This document shows positions 7,984 through 16,688 of a stretch of DNA of 64,000 nt, in pieces (within the stretch, counting starts at the first letter, position 1; every line of letters starts with the position of its first letter). Source of the stretch: Sphingomonas sp. So64.6b (GTDB lineage Bacteria > Pseudomonadota > Alphaproteobacteria > Sphingomonadales > Sphingomonadaceae). Made by a program: the position numbers and the translations under genes. The stretch is from contig NZ_CP048817.1 in the NCBI RefSeq assembly GCF_014171475.1, forward strand, positions 4,030,001 to 4,094,000, given 5' to 3'. The notes below the pieces were generated by a model, which was given only the letters and a program-made list of their open reading frames with translations, was not told where the DNA came from and searched no databases.

Positions 7984-8550
7984 TCAGCCGAGGAAATTGC
8001 TCAGGATGTCGGGGTGGAATGCCCATCCAGCAAAACCGCACACCCCCATGAAGATGCCGAATGCACCAAACGCCCATGACGCCGCGATCAGGCCAAAGCT
8101 TTCGGTCAGGGCGGCGACCGCAGCGAGCGAAATCGCGGTCGAGATCAGCGCCTCGCTTGCGTCGAACTGATCATCATGGACGTTGAGCGCGTCATACTGG
8201 TCGGCAAAACCTTGAGCCTGGGTGGCGAGCTTCGGCGCCTCGGCGCGGTATTTGGCGATCTTCGTATCGGTCTCGGCCAGCGCGGCCGCTGCGGTCTTGG
8301 CTGAAGGAAGGGCGCTGGCCAGGATCGCGATCTCGCTCCGCGCTGTCTCGGCGATATGCGTCTTGGTCTTGGTCGCCTGATATTCGCCCCAGCGATCGAC
8401 CGAATCCGCCTTGGCTTGCTGCATCGCCTGGACGATGTTGCCGTCCTTGATGTTGCCCAGGCCCATGAACACCGACAGGATCACGACGGTGATCGCGACC
8501 AGGCGGTTCAGGCGCTTGTCCTTGGCCTCGGCGGTGACTTCGACTTCCAT
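7984..8550 (-). CDS. DUF4337 membrane protein
   Basis: A 188-residue protein with one N-terminal transmembrane helix (residues about 12-33, LNRLVAITVVILSVFMGLGN). A charged, coiled, Ala/Lys-rich central region contains DRWGEYQATKTKTHIAETA, and there are two hydrophobic helices at the C-terminus. The WGxYQAKxxK motif is characteristic of DUF4337. The function is unknown. It stands alone and faces the KTSC gene tail to tail with no intervening base (TGATCA at 7981-7986). Confidence 0.87.
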   Translation of the reverse strand: MEVEVTAEAKDKRLNRLVAITVVILSVFMGLGNIKDGNIVQAMQQAKADSVDRWGEYQATKTKTHIAETARSEIAILASALPSAKTAAAALAETDTKIAKYRAEAPKLATQAQGFADQYDALNVHDDQFDASEALISTAISLAAVAALTESFGLIAASWAFGAFGIFMGVCGFAGWAFHPDILSNFLG

Positions 8551-8634
8551 GGCGTTCTCCAGCGTCGGATGTCGGCTCGACGCGCGCCATGCGCCAATGA
8601 ATTCTTCGTCATGAAACGCGTGCGCCGGTCCAGG

Positions 8635-9384
8635 TCACACGGTGACTCCGCCTGATACCGTCAGCACCTGACCGGATACGAATCCCGCTGCCTCGCTGAC
8701 GAAATAGGAAACGGCATGCGCGATATCGGCAGGGCTGCCGGCCCGGCGCACCGGTATTCGGGTCACCGCATCGGCCAGATGATCCTCCAGCGACAGGCCG
8801 CGCCGCGCTGCGGTGGCATCAGTCATCGCGGTCACGATCAGGCCCGGCGCGACGACATTTGCGGTGATGCCGAACGGTCCCAGTTCGACCGCCAGCGACT
8901 TGATGAAGCCGTGCATACCGGCCTTTGCCGCACAATAATTGGCGCGTCCCGCATGGCCCTGCGCGGAAATGCTCGAAATGTTCACCACCCGGCCCCAGCG
9001 CGCCGCCATCATGTACGGCAGGACGGCCTTTGCCATCAGGAACGAGCCGCGCAGATGGACATTCTGCACCGCGTCCCAATCGTCGATCGACATGTCGGCG
9101 AACGACACGTCGCGCGCGAAACCGGCATTGTTGACCAAAATGGTTGGCGCACCCAGATCGGATGCGACGCGTGCAACGGCATCTGCGACCGCATCCGGGT
9201 TCGCGATGTCCGCAGCGGCGGCCGCGACCTTGCCGATCGGACAAAGCTGTTCCACTGCGGCGTGGCAGGCGTCGGGGTCGATATCGACGATCCCGACGGC
9301 ATATCCATCCTCAACCAACCGTCGTGCGATCCCGTGTCCGATGCCATGCGCCGCGCCGGTGACGATCGCGGTTCGCTGATTCAC
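8635..9384 (-). CDS. Short-chain dehydrogenase/reductase (FabG-like)
   Basis: A classical SDR of about 250 residues: the NAD(P)-binding TGxxxGxG motif TGAAHGIG near the N-terminus, NNAG (LVNNAGF), catalytic Ser in NISSISA, and YCAAK for the Tyr-Lys pair. It ends with the C-terminal SGGVTV typical of FabG-like enzymes. The Asp in VDIDPDAC after beta-2 favours NAD(H). I prefer GTG 9384 (AAGGAAA upstream). ATGs at 9405 and 9411 would add an arginine-rich tail. The substrate is not predictable; the gene is monocistronic and divergent from DUF72. Confidence 0.88.
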   Translation of the reverse strand: MNQRTAIVTGAAHGIGHGIARRLVEDGYAVGIVDIDPDACHAAVEQLCPIGKVAAAAADIANPDAVADAVARVASDLGAPTILVNNAGFARDVSFADMSIDDWDAVQNVHLRGSFLMAKAVLPYMMAARWGRVVNISSISAQGHAGRANYCAAKAGMHGFIKSLAVELGPFGITANVVAPGLIVTAMTDATAARRGLSLEDHLADAVTRIPVRRAGSPADIAHAVSYFVSEAAGFVSGQVLTVSGGVTV

Positions 9385-9522
9385 GGTTCGAGGTTTCCTT
9401 CGCATGCGCATTGATGGCCGCTCGAGGTGATTGGATCATGGCAGCGATGTCCAAATCGATCGAGCCTGTAAATGGGCAATGTCGGCCGTTTACCCGCGCC
9501 GATTTCGCGCTAGTCTCGGCTC

Positions 9523-10335
9523 ATGACACAAGCACCCATTCGCGCCGGCATTGGCGGCTGGACCTTCGAACCATGGCGCGGGACCTTCTATCCCGACAAA
9601 TGGCCGCAGAAGCGCGAGCTCGAATATGCCGCGAGCCATCTGACCGCGATCGAGGTCAACGGGACCTATTATAGCGGGTTCAAGCCGGCGACGTTCGAAG
9701 GCTGGGCCAAGGCCGCGCCCGACGAGTTTGTCTTCGCGGTCAAGGCATCCCGCTTCTGCACCAACCGCAAGGTGCTGGCCGAGGCGGGCGATTCGATCAC
9801 GCGCTTCACCGGCCAGGGCATCGTCGAGTTGGGCGACAAGCTCGGCCCGATCCTGTGGCAGTTCATGGCGACCAAGAAGTTCGACGCCGAGGATTTCGGT
9901 GCCTTCCTGAAACTGCTGCCCGATAGCCAGGATGGCGTGAAGCTGCGCCACGCGATCCAGGTACGGCACGAGAGTTTCGCGGTGCCGGAATTCATCGAAT
10001 TGTGCCGTGCCGCCGGTGTCGCGATCGTGTTCGCGGATTCGCCGCAATATCCTGCGATCGCCGATATCACTGGCGATTTCGTTTATGCCCGGCTGGAAAG
10101 CGGCGAGGATGACAATCCGCTTTGCTATCCCAAGGCAGCGATCGATCGCTGGGCTGATACGGCGAAAATCTGGGCAAGCGGCGGATCGCCCAAGGGGCTG
10201 CCCGTTGATCGTCTGACGTATGTCGGCACCTCGGCCCCGGAAAAGCCACGCGAAACCTTTGTTTTCTTCATCCATGGCGGCAAAGTGCGTGCGCCGGCCG
10301 CAGCCATGGCGCTGATCGAGCGGATCAAGGATTGA
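9523..10335 (+). CDS. DUF72 family protein (YecE-like)
   Basis: A 270-residue TIM-barrel-like protein with DUF72 hallmarks: GIGGWTFEPWRGTFYPDKWP at the N-terminus, NGTYYSGFKP, FVFAVKASRFCTN, GPILWQFMATKKFD and VRHESFAVPEF. The Trp-Tyr-Pro-rich start is diagnostic. The function of the family is not established, although some members are linked to DNA or RNA repair contexts. It is complete and monocistronic, with the DUF4893 lipoprotein gene converging from the right. Confidence 0.93.
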   Translation: MTQAPIRAGIGGWTFEPWRGTFYPDKWPQKRELEYAASHLTAIEVNGTYYSGFKPATFEGWAKAAPDEFVFAVKASRFCTNRKVLAEAGDSITRFTGQGIVELGDKLGPILWQFMATKKFDAEDFGAFLKLLPDSQDGVKLRHAIQVRHESFAVPEFIELCRAAGVAIVFADSPQYPAIADITGDFVYARLESGEDDNPLCYPKAAIDRWADTAKIWASGGSPKGLPVDRLTYVGTSAPEKPRETFVFFIHGGKVRAPAAAMALIERIKD

Positions 10336-10348
10336 GCCTCTGTCGGCC

Positions 10349-10363
10349 CCTATTCAGAATAGG
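10349..10363. terminator. 15-bp palindrome between convergent genes
   Basis: CCTATTCAGAATAGG is a perfect palindrome with a one-base centre. An alternative longer stem GAGCCT (10334-10339) with AGGCTC (10361-10366) overlaps it, so two exclusive hairpins are possible. It lies between the convergent DUF72 and DUF4893 genes and may act as a bidirectional transcription end, although no T run follows. Confidence 0.4.
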
Positions 10364-10411
10364 CTCGGTCGTTGGAAAGGGAGTGGGTCGGCGCTATCCA
10401 AGCCGAAAGAT

Positions 10412-11062
10412 TCAGCGTGCCGATCCGGCAGGTGAGCTGGGCGGCACCGGGACAAGTTCGTAAAGGTCAAGCAGCGCGCCCTTGCCCGGATGGGTGAGGA
10501 CCAGCCGCCAGCGGAACGGCGCCACGCGTTCGATCACGCCGGCGACGTCGCGCGCGGGATCGCTGCCATAAGGCGGCGCGATCTTTTCACCGCCGGTGCG
10601 AAAGGTGCCGAGAAACACCTGACGCTTGTCGGTGTCCGCATGCAGCCATCCGCCGGGCAAGGTCGTGCCGGTCTGTTTGGTGAAGGACAGGCTTTTGGCG
10701 TCGCCTTCAACATAGCAGAAATCGGGTGCGAAGCTCGCGAAGCCGGCGCGCCCGCCGAAGCGGACCAGGCGGCAGCGATAGGAGCCTGGCGGGAGCGCGG
10801 GCAGGTCGAGCGCCGCGTCGGGCTGGACCAGCGGCCCTTCCGCGGCGAGCTTCTTGGCGAGACGCTTGGGCACGGCGGCGCGCGCGCTCGACCAGCGCGC
10901 CGGCAGCGCGTTGATCCGCGCAAGGTCTTCCTGGGTTGCGACCGATTCCCAGCCTGAGCTTTGTTTGGATACATCAACGGCAACGGACGTGCGACCGCGC
11001 GTCGTTGCGCAGCCGGCGGCCAGCGGCACGATCAGGGCAAGCGTCATCAAGGCGCGAAGCAT
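10412..11062 (-). CDS. DUF4893 lipoprotein
   Basis: The N-terminus from ATG 11062 has a hydrophobic stretch ending in the lipobox LAAGC (Cys at residue 17), so the protein is probably lipid-anchored. The mature part contains the DUF4893 pattern with SYRCRLVRFG, FCYVEGD and FRWRLVLTHPGKGALLDLYEL near the C-terminus. DUF4893 is found mostly in sphingomonads and has no known function. An upstream in-frame start at 11110 would put charged residues before the signal, so I reject it. It ends with a Pro/Ser-rich tail. Confidence 0.85.
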   Translation of the reverse strand: MLRALMTLALIVPLAAGCATTRGRTSVAVDVSKQSSGWESVATQEDLARINALPARWSSARAAVPKRLAKKLAAEGPLVQPDAALDLPALPPGSYRCRLVRFGGRAGFASFAPDFCYVEGDAKSLSFTKQTGTTLPGGWLHADTDKRQVFLGTFRTGGEKIAPPYGSDPARDVAGVIERVAPFRWRLVLTHPGKGALLDLYELVPVPPSSPAGSAR

Positions 11063-11265
11063 GGCGGCTGATCCTCGGCGGGTGTGAAGTACGTCCCCGC
11101 CACGACACAAATGCTTGGCGGGTTAACAATTCGTATGCCGAGATAGTTAACGAAAGGTTAATTTATTCATCTGGTGCGACGAGGCGTTGGTCGCAACCGC
11201 CAGCCGTCGGGGTCGGACTGAAGACAATGATTCCAGGTGCCTATGGCGCCCCAAAAAGCGGAAGA
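11063..11265. other. Intergenic region between DUF4893 and hem operon end
   Basis: This is 203 bases with no supported gene. It contains the upstream region of the minus-strand lipoprotein gene. A fairly AT-rich patch (11120-11170, with two near-copies of GTTAAC/GTTAA) lies where a promoter for the lipoprotein gene would be expected. Nothing else was recognised. Confidence 0.4.
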
Positions 11266-12168
11266 TCAGCCCGCCGGGATCGTCTCATTGTCCGAAAGGT
11301 CGGCAGCTCCGGATTGGCCGAGGATCGCGGCCGCCTCGATCGTGTCTAGCGCGCGGCGCGCGCCGATGTAGCGCCGTGCAGCGGCGGTCCAGCGCGTCGC
11401 TTGGGCAGCGCCGGGCATGCGCGCGACCTCGGCCAGTGCCGCTTCGACCTTGCCCGCCTCAAGCAGTTGGCGGGCGCGGGCGAGACGATCGACCGGCAGT
11501 GGTGACGGGGTCGTCGCCTTGTGCAGCACGACCAGATTGCCCAGTTCGCGGCGAAAGCTCGACCACCAGCCAGTGCTTGCCGCCCCGGTGACCAGTTCGG
11601 GTGCGATACCGTCGAGCCCGGCGCGCAGTTCGCTGATCGTCACCGGTTCGCGTGCTGCCTGCAGGATCGCCGCGACGGCGCGCGGCTGGCCGGTGCCGAA
11701 GCGCGCGCGCAAATGCTGCTCGACATAACCGAGCGCCAGGCCGCGATCGAGCGCACGGCGCGCGGCAAAGGCGATCATCATGCCCTCCGCGCGCGTCGCA
11801 TAACCCGATGCGGTCTGCGCATCGGTGCTGACGCGCGTGGTGCGCGCTTCCAGATCGGCGAGCCGTGCGGCGAGTTCGCTTTCGCGCGACGACAGCGCGT
11901 TGAGGTCGATTACCGGCGCTACGGCGGCCGGCGGACCGGCGGCAGGCACCACGACGACCGGCAACTGCCCCTTGGGCACGACCGCCACTGCCTGTTGTGC
12001 CGGGAACCAGCGGCTTTGATAGTGCAGGATGGCGGCCATCGCGATCGAACCACCGACAAAGGCCAGCACGGCGATGATCATGGCCGTGCGCCAGGGAGAC
12101 TGGACGGTCGCAGCCATGGGGGCCGGGGCGGGTGTCTGCCCGGTAAAATCTGTCGGCATATCGCTCAT
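11266..12168 (-). CDS. Mitofilin-like inner-membrane protein of the hem operon
   Basis: The 300-residue protein has a short cytoplasmic Pro-rich N-terminus and one transmembrane helix (residues about 26-48, WRTAMIIAVLAFVGGSIAMA). A long, helical, Ala-rich domain follows, including a coiled-coil segment (LSSRESELAARLADLEART). It corresponds to the COG4223/mitofilin-related proteins that follow hemC-hemD in alphaproteobacteria. Family knowledge links this protein class to membrane organisation and to HemX-like position, but no enzymatic role is shown. It is the third gene of the minus-strand hem operon, 30 bases after hemD. Confidence 0.75.
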   Translation of the reverse strand: MSDMPTDFTGQTPAPAPMAATVQSPWRTAMIIAVLAFVGGSIAMAAILHYQSRWFPAQQAVAVVPKGQLPVVVVPAAGPPAAVAPVIDLNALSSRESELAARLADLEARTTRVSTDAQTASGYATRAEGMMIAFAARRALDRGLALGYVEQHLRARFGTGQPRAVAAILQAAREPVTISELRAGLDGIAPELVTGAASTGWWSSFRRELGNLVVLHKATTPSPLPVDRLARARQLLEAGKVEAALAEVARMPGAAQATRWTAAARRYIGARRALDTIEAAAILGQSGAADLSDNETIPAG

Positions 12169-12198
12169 GCTGCCTTATCCCCGTGCGCGCCGTCCCGG

Positions 12199-12861
12199 TC
12201 AATCGGCCAGCATTCGGGCCACCCCGAGCAGCATGCCGTCGTCGGGTGCGGTCGCGGCGAGCCCGCCGGCCCAGCCCGCGCCGGCTGCGTCGAGGATGGC
12301 GTCACTCAAAGCGGCAAGCCTGATCCGCGACCGGTCAACGACCAGCCCACCCAGCCTGTGCGCCGCTCGCGCCGAATGAAGCAGCGCCACCGCCCCGTCT
12401 AGCGCTTCGATCTCACGGCGCGCGAGGGGCAACGCGTCGCTGCCATAGACGGTGATTGCTGTGGCAATGACGTCACTGTTGACCGGAATCCTTTCCCGGC
12501 CACCAACAAACAGCGCACGCCGTATGCCGCGCGCCTCGGCAAGGGCCAGTAACGCTGTCACATCGGCGACCCCGGTCGCCATGACGTCAAACCCGGCTGA
12601 ACGCGCCATCGTGGCGGTGCGTTCTCCCACAGCCAGGACCGGCAGCGCCAGCATCGAGCGCAGCGCCTCACCGCCATGCCGGATCGTATTGGCGCTGGTC
12701 AGGATCAGCGCATCATGGATGTCGGGGTCGGGCGCTGTCCAGGCAACCGGGCGCACGGCAAACAAGGGCAGGCGGATCACCGTCAGGCCCAGCGCTTCGG
12801 CGCGGGCGGCGGTGGCGCTGTTGCCCGGCTCGGGCCGCAGCACGGCCACCGGCCGAGTCAT
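12199..12861 (-). CDS. hemD: Uroporphyrinogen-III synthase
   Basis: HemD closes and inverts the linear tetrapyrrole hydroxymethylbilane to uroporphyrinogen III. The 220-residue protein has the divergent two-domain HemD pattern: VLRPEPGNSATAARAEALGL at the start, DALILTSANTIRHGGE (the conserved T/S-S-xN-xV/I element) and VLAVGERTATMARSAGFDV. Sequence conservation in this family is low, so the call also rests on position directly after hemC with a four-base overlap (ATGA at 12858-12861). Length is slightly short for the family but complete. Confidence 0.85.
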   Translation of the reverse strand: MTRPVAVLRPEPGNSATAARAEALGLTVIRLPLFAVRPVAWTAPDPDIHDALILTSANTIRHGGEALRSMLALPVLAVGERTATMARSAGFDVMATGVADVTALLALAEARGIRRALFVGGRERIPVNSDVIATAITVYGSDALPLARREIEALDGAVALLHSARAAHRLGGLVVDRSRIRLAALSDAILDAAGAGWAGGLAATAPDDGMLLGVARMLAD

Positions 12862-13775
12862 GCTGCGAACAGCGCCCGCACCGCCGCAGGCGCGCGATCG
12901 AGCAAGTCGTGCGTTAGGCGCTGCGCCAGATCGGTCTCGCCGATTGATCCGGTTATTTCACCTGTCACATGCTCACGGCCATCCTCGGACAGCAATTCGG
13001 CGCGCAGCACCATTTTGTCGCCGTCGATCTGCGCAAGTGCCGCGACGGGCGAATGGCAATCGGCATCGAGCGCAGCAAGCAGCGCACGCTCGATCAGCAC
13101 GCAACGATGGGTCACGCCATGATCGATTGCTCTGACCAGCCCGGCGGCACGGGCATTGCCGGCGCGGGTCTCGATCCCCACCGCCCCTTGTGCCGGCGCG
13201 GGCAGCATGACGTCAGTCGCGATCGCCACGCCGACATCGTGCCGTCCGAGCCGGTCAAGTCCGGCAGCGGCGAGCAGAGTCGCATCGACCTCCCCGGCCG
13301 CCAGCTTGGCCAGCCTCGTGTCGACGTTGCCGCGGAACAGCGCAATTTTCAAATCGGGGCGCAACCGCAACAACTGTGCACTGCGTCGCGGTGAGCTGGT
13401 GCCGACAATGCCGTCCCGGCGGATTTCGTCGATGCTTGCCGCGCCGATCAGCCGGTCACGCACATCGGCGCGTGCCAGCATCGCGGTGATCGCCAACGTA
13501 TCTGGGCGGATCGTCTCGACATCCTTCATCGAGTGGACCGAACAATCGATCTCGTCGGCCAGCAGCGCACGGTCGAGCTCCTTGGTCCACAACGCCTTGC
13601 CGCCGATCTCGGCCAGCGCGCGGTCCTGCACCCGGTCGCCGGTGGTGACGACGGTGACGATTTCGACTTCTTCTTCCTGCCAGCCATGGGCAAGACAAAG
13701 CGCGGTGCGAACCATGCGGGCCTGGGTCAGGGCAAGCGGCGACCCTCTGGTACCGAGACGGAAGAGAATGGGCAT
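12858..13775 (-). CDS. hemC: Hydroxymethylbilane synthase (porphobilinogen deaminase)
   Basis: HemC joins four porphobilinogens into hydroxymethylbilane in heme synthesis. Seen motifs are LGTRGSPLALTQA at the N-terminus, DCSVHSMKDVETI (with the catalytic Asp region), GTSSPRRSAQL, FRGNVDTRL and the cofactor-binding Cys240 in LDADCHSPVA, which holds the dipyrromethane. Length 305 aa is normal. It is the first gene of the hemC-hemD-mitofilin-like operon and diverges from tsaD with only 37 bases between them, so the promoters must overlap. Confidence 0.96.
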   Translation of the reverse strand: MPILFRLGTRGSPLALTQARMVRTALCLAHGWQEEEVEIVTVVTTGDRVQDRALAEIGGKALWTKELDRALLADEIDCSVHSMKDVETIRPDTLAITAMLARADVRDRLIGAASIDEIRRDGIVGTSSPRRSAQLLRLRPDLKIALFRGNVDTRLAKLAAGEVDATLLAAAGLDRLGRHDVGVAIATDVMLPAPAQGAVGIETRAGNARAAGLVRAIDHGVTHRCVLIERALLAALDADCHSPVAALAQIDGDKMVLRAELLSEDGREHVTGEITGSIGETDLAQRLTHDLLDRAPAAVRALFAA

Positions 13776-13812
13776 AGCTTGTGCTAGCCGCCGATCGGGC
13801 TAGAGGAAAGCC

Positions 13813-14847
13813 GTGGCGCTGATCCTCGGCCTTGAATCCAGTTGTGACGAAACCGCAGCCGCGCTTGTGACGAGCGATCGCGTCATCCTCGCGCATCGTC
13901 TTGCCGGGCAGGAAGCGGCGCATCGCCCCTATGGCGGCGTCGTGCCGGAAATCGCCGCGCGAGCCCATGTCGAGGCATTGATGCCGCTGATCGAGGATGC
14001 GCTTGGCGACGCCGGCGTCACGCTGAGCGAGGTCGATGCCATTGCCGCGACTGCGGGACCGGGTCTGATCGGTGGCGTCATGGTCGGCCTGGTCACCGGC
14101 AAGGCGCTGGCCCATGCCGCCGGCAAGCCGCTGGTTGCTGTCAATCATCTCGAAGGCCATGCGCTCAGCCCGCGCCTGACCGATCCCGATCTCGACTTTC
14201 CTTATCTGCTGCTGCTCGTCTCGGGCGGGCATTGCCAGTTACTGCTGGTCGAGGGCGTCGGCGCCTATCGCCGCCTCGCCACGACGATCGACGATGCCGC
14301 GGGCGAAGCGTTCGACAAGACCGCGAAACTGCTCGGCCTGGGTTTTCCCGGCGGCCCGGCGGTCGAGCGCGCGGCACTGCTCGGCAATCCCAGGGCCGTG
14401 CCGCTGCCCCGGCCGCTAAAGGGCGCGGTGGAGCCGCATTTCTCCTTCGCCGGACTAAAGAGCGCCGTGTCGCGAGCGCGCGACACGGGCAATTGGAACG
14501 CGGAGGATATCGCCGCCTCGTTCCAGGCGGCGGTGGTCGATTGCCTGATCGACCGCACGACCAAGGCGCTGGGCAATGCGCCCGGCGCGACCGCTCTGGT
14601 TGTCGCGGGCGGCGTCGCGGCCAATCAGGCAGTGCGTTCGGCGCTGGAAAGCCTGGCGCAGGCCAATGGTCTGCGCTTCGTCGCGCCACCCTTGTGGCTG
14701 TGCACCGACAATGCCGCGATGATCGCCTGGGCGGGAGCGGAACGCTTCGCCGCTGGTTTCACCGATCCGCTCGATATCGCCGCACGGCCGCGCTGGCCGC
14801 TCGATCCGGCAGCCGAGGCGGTACGTGGCGCGGGAGTGAAGGCATGA
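13813..14847 (+). CDS. tsaD: tRNA N6-adenosine threonylcarbamoyltransferase
   Basis: TsaD transfers the threonylcarbamoyl group to A37 of ANN-reading tRNAs (t6A). The N-terminus [16 protein letters not shown] is the family signature. The metal-binding HxxxH is His112 and His116 in [10 protein letters not shown], and the nucleotide-binding strand [12 protein letters not shown] is present. Length 344 aa is typical. The start is GTG 13813 with GAGGAAAG just upstream. It is followed by gpsA after ten bases, a common alphaproteobacterial gene order. Confidence 0.97.
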   Translation: MALILGLESSCDETAAALVTSDRVILAHRLAGQEAAHRPYGGVVPEIAARAHVEALMPLIEDALGDAGVTLSEVDAIAATAGPGLIGGVMVGLVTGKALAHAAGKPLVAVNHLEGHALSPRLTDPDLDFPYLLLLVSGGHCQLLLVEGVGAYRRLATTIDDAAGEAFDKTAKLLGLGFPGGPAVERAALLGNPRAVPLPRPLKGAVEPHFSFAGLKSAVSRARDTGNWNAEDIAASFQAAVVDCLIDRTTKALGNAPGATALVVAGGVAANQAVRSALESLAQANGLRFVAPPLWLCTDNAAMIAWAGAERFAAGFTDPLDIAARPRWPLDPAAEAVRGAGVKA

Positions 14848-14857
14848 GGATCTGCTC

Positions 14858-15832
14858 ATGAAGATAGGGGTAATCGGCGGCGGTGCCTGGGGCACCGCGC
14901 TGGCCCAGGTCGCGGCGCGCGGCGGCGACCCCGTGTTGCTCTGGGCGCGCGAGCGTGACGTCGTGGCGTCAATCAACGCTGACCATGAGAATCCGGTCTT
15001 CCTCGCCGGTGTGCCATTGCCGGAGAATATCCGCGCCACCGGGGCGCTCGACGATCTATCGGCATGCGACGCGCTGCTCGTTGTCGTGCCCGCTCAGCAT
15101 GTCCGCTCGGTCCTCGCCGATATCGATGTTGGGGCAACGCCACTCGTGCTCTGCGCCAAGGGCATCGAGACGGGCACCCAATTGCTCGTCGGACAAGTTG
15201 CCGGTCAGGTCCATCCACAGGCGCCCATCGCGGTGCTGTCGGGGCCGACCTTCGCGCATGAGGTCGCCGCCGGGCAGCCGACTGCCGTTACGCTCGCCTG
15301 TGAGAACGAAGCACTCGGCGCGGCTCTGGCCGATCGGCTCGCCGGCCCTGCGTTCCGCACTTATGCCTCGAATGACGTAATCGGTGCGGAAATCGGTGGT
15401 GCGGTCAAGAATGTGCTCGCCATTGCCTGTGGCGTGGTCGAGGGCGCGGGGCTCGGGCAGAATGCCCGCGCCGCGCTGATTGCGCGCGGTTTCGCTGAGA
15501 TGACGCGCTTTGGCCTGGCGCGGGGCGCGCGTGCCGAGACGCTGGCCGGGTTGTCCGGGCTCGGCGATCTCGTGCTGACTTGCTCCTCGACCAGTTCGCG
15601 CAACTTCTCGCTCGGTGTCGGGCTGGGGCAGGGGCGCAGTTCCAGCGAGATGCTCGCCGACCGCCGCACCGTGGCGGAAGGCGCCTTCACTGCACCGGTG
15701 CTGTGCCAGGCGGCGATCGCGGCGGGTGTTGCGATGCCGGTGGTCGATGCGGTCTGCGCGCTGCTTGAAGGCGCCGATGTCGGCGATGTGGTCGGCGCGC
15801 TGCTCGCTCGGCCGCTGACTCGCGAAGTATGA
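14858..15832 (+). CDS. gpsA: Glycerol-3-phosphate dehydrogenase [NAD(P)+]
   Basis: GpsA makes sn-glycerol 3-phosphate from dihydroxyacetone phosphate for phospholipid synthesis. Visible features are the dinucleotide-binding GGGAWGTALA (residues 7-16), SGPTFAHEVAAGQPTA, the catalytic Lys184 in GGAVKNVLAIA, and NARAALIARGFAEM. Length 324 aa is normal. It sits between tsaD and the DUF1697 gene, whose ATG overlaps its stop (ATGA 15829-15832). Confidence 0.96.
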   Translation: MKIGVIGGGAWGTALAQVAARGGDPVLLWARERDVVASINADHENPVFLAGVPLPENIRATGALDDLSACDALLVVVPAQHVRSVLADIDVGATPLVLCAKGIETGTQLLVGQVAGQVHPQAPIAVLSGPTFAHEVAAGQPTAVTLACENEALGAALADRLAGPAFRTYASNDVIGAEIGGAVKNVLAIACGVVEGAGLGQNARAALIARGFAEMTRFGLARGARAETLAGLSGLGDLVLTCSSTSSRNFSLGVGLGQGRSSSEMLADRRTVAEGAFTAPVLCQAAIAAGVAMPVVDAVCALLEGADVGDVVGALLARPLTREV

Positions 15833-16368
15833 TGCGCTGGGTCGCATTGCTGCGCGGGGTCAATCTCGGTGGCCGCAAGCTGCTGATGACCGATCTCAAG
15901 GCGATCACCGAAGGACTTGGTTTCACGCGGGTCGAAACGTTGCTCGCCTCCGGCAATGTCCTGTTCGACTCTGAGCAGCTGGGACCTGAGATCGAGACGA
16001 TGCTTGAGGCGGCGCTGGAGCAATATGGCCTGAAGACTGACGTCATGGTGCGCGGCCTGGCCGAAATCCGTGCTGTCATCGCCGCCAATCCCTTTGCGGA
16101 TGCGGTGCTCGATCATCCCAGTCATGTGCTGGTCAGTTTCCACCGCGAACCCTTTCCGCCCGACCGGATCGCACGGCTTGCCGAGGTCCATGGCGGCCCG
16201 GAACGGCTCCACGCCGTCGGGCGCGAACTCTATACCGATTTTCTTGGCCAGCAGCAGATGCGCGACTCGAAGCTGCTCCAGGGCATGAGCAAAGCGAAAT
16301 TCCCCAAGATTGCCACCGCGCGCAACTGGAACACCGTGACCAAGCTCGCCACGCTGCTCGACGCGTAG
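15829..16368 (+). CDS. DUF1697 family protein
   Basis: A 179-residue protein with the DUF1697 start WVALLRGVNLGGRKLLMTDL and the LLASGNVLFDS motif. It ends in RNWNTVTKLATLL, also typical. The family is widespread and of unknown function, with a fold of paired alpha-beta units. The first ATG (15829) overlaps the gpsA stop, and a second ATG at 15832 is equally possible. It is probably the last gene of the tsaD-gpsA unit. Confidence 0.9.
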   Translation: MMRWVALLRGVNLGGRKLLMTDLKAITEGLGFTRVETLLASGNVLFDSEQLGPEIETMLEAALEQYGLKTDVMVRGLAEIRAVIAANPFADAVLDHPSHVLVSFHREPFPPDRIARLAEVHGGPERLHAVGRELYTDFLGQQQMRDSKLLQGMSKAKFPKIATARNWNTVTKLATLLDA

Positions 16369-16688
16369 CTTGCCCGGCCCTGGCGATCGATATCGCCGCG
16401 AGATGCTGCGGAGTGGCGATCGGACGAGACGTCGGTCAGGCGCTCTTGTCTCGCTCTTTCAAATGGCTGCGAGGTGCCAGGCGATGGTCGCCCTGTTTCG
16501 ATCGAAACGGCTCCTGTTATTGCCCCCGTTATCTCCTGTTTTCATAACAGAAGCGGAATCAGCTATGCTATTGAAAATAGACGGGTAATCGGCAGCCAGC
16601 CCCAACAATAACAGGGGCGAGAAAATATACTGCCGGAAACGGGGGATAACAGGGGCGAAAGCCGGGCAATTAGTGGATGTGAAGTGCC
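16369..16688. other. Gene-free stretch with short repeats
   Basis: About 320 bases lie between DUF1697 and the convergent AsmA gene. An open frame 16370-16588 has no recognisable protein features and poor coding character. The right half (16505-16660) is clearly richer in A+T than its surroundings and holds the repeat cluster described separately. No terminator with a T run was found. Confidence 0.5.
16513..16658. repeat. Cluster of TAACAG/CTGTTA repeats
   Basis: Units are CCTGTTATTGCCC (16513-16525), CTGTTTTCATAACAG (16536-16550, a hairpin), CAATAACAGGGGCGA (16606-16620) and GATAACAGGGGCGA (16645-16658). The last two are direct copies of ATAACAGGGGCGA 38 bases apart. The first unit is the reverse complement of the third (GGGCAATAACAGG against CAATAACAGGGG). 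CCGTTATCTCC at 16526-16536 is a degenerate further copy. The arrangement of direct and inverted copies in an AT-rich patch does not match a known IS end or terminator. Confidence 0.65.
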
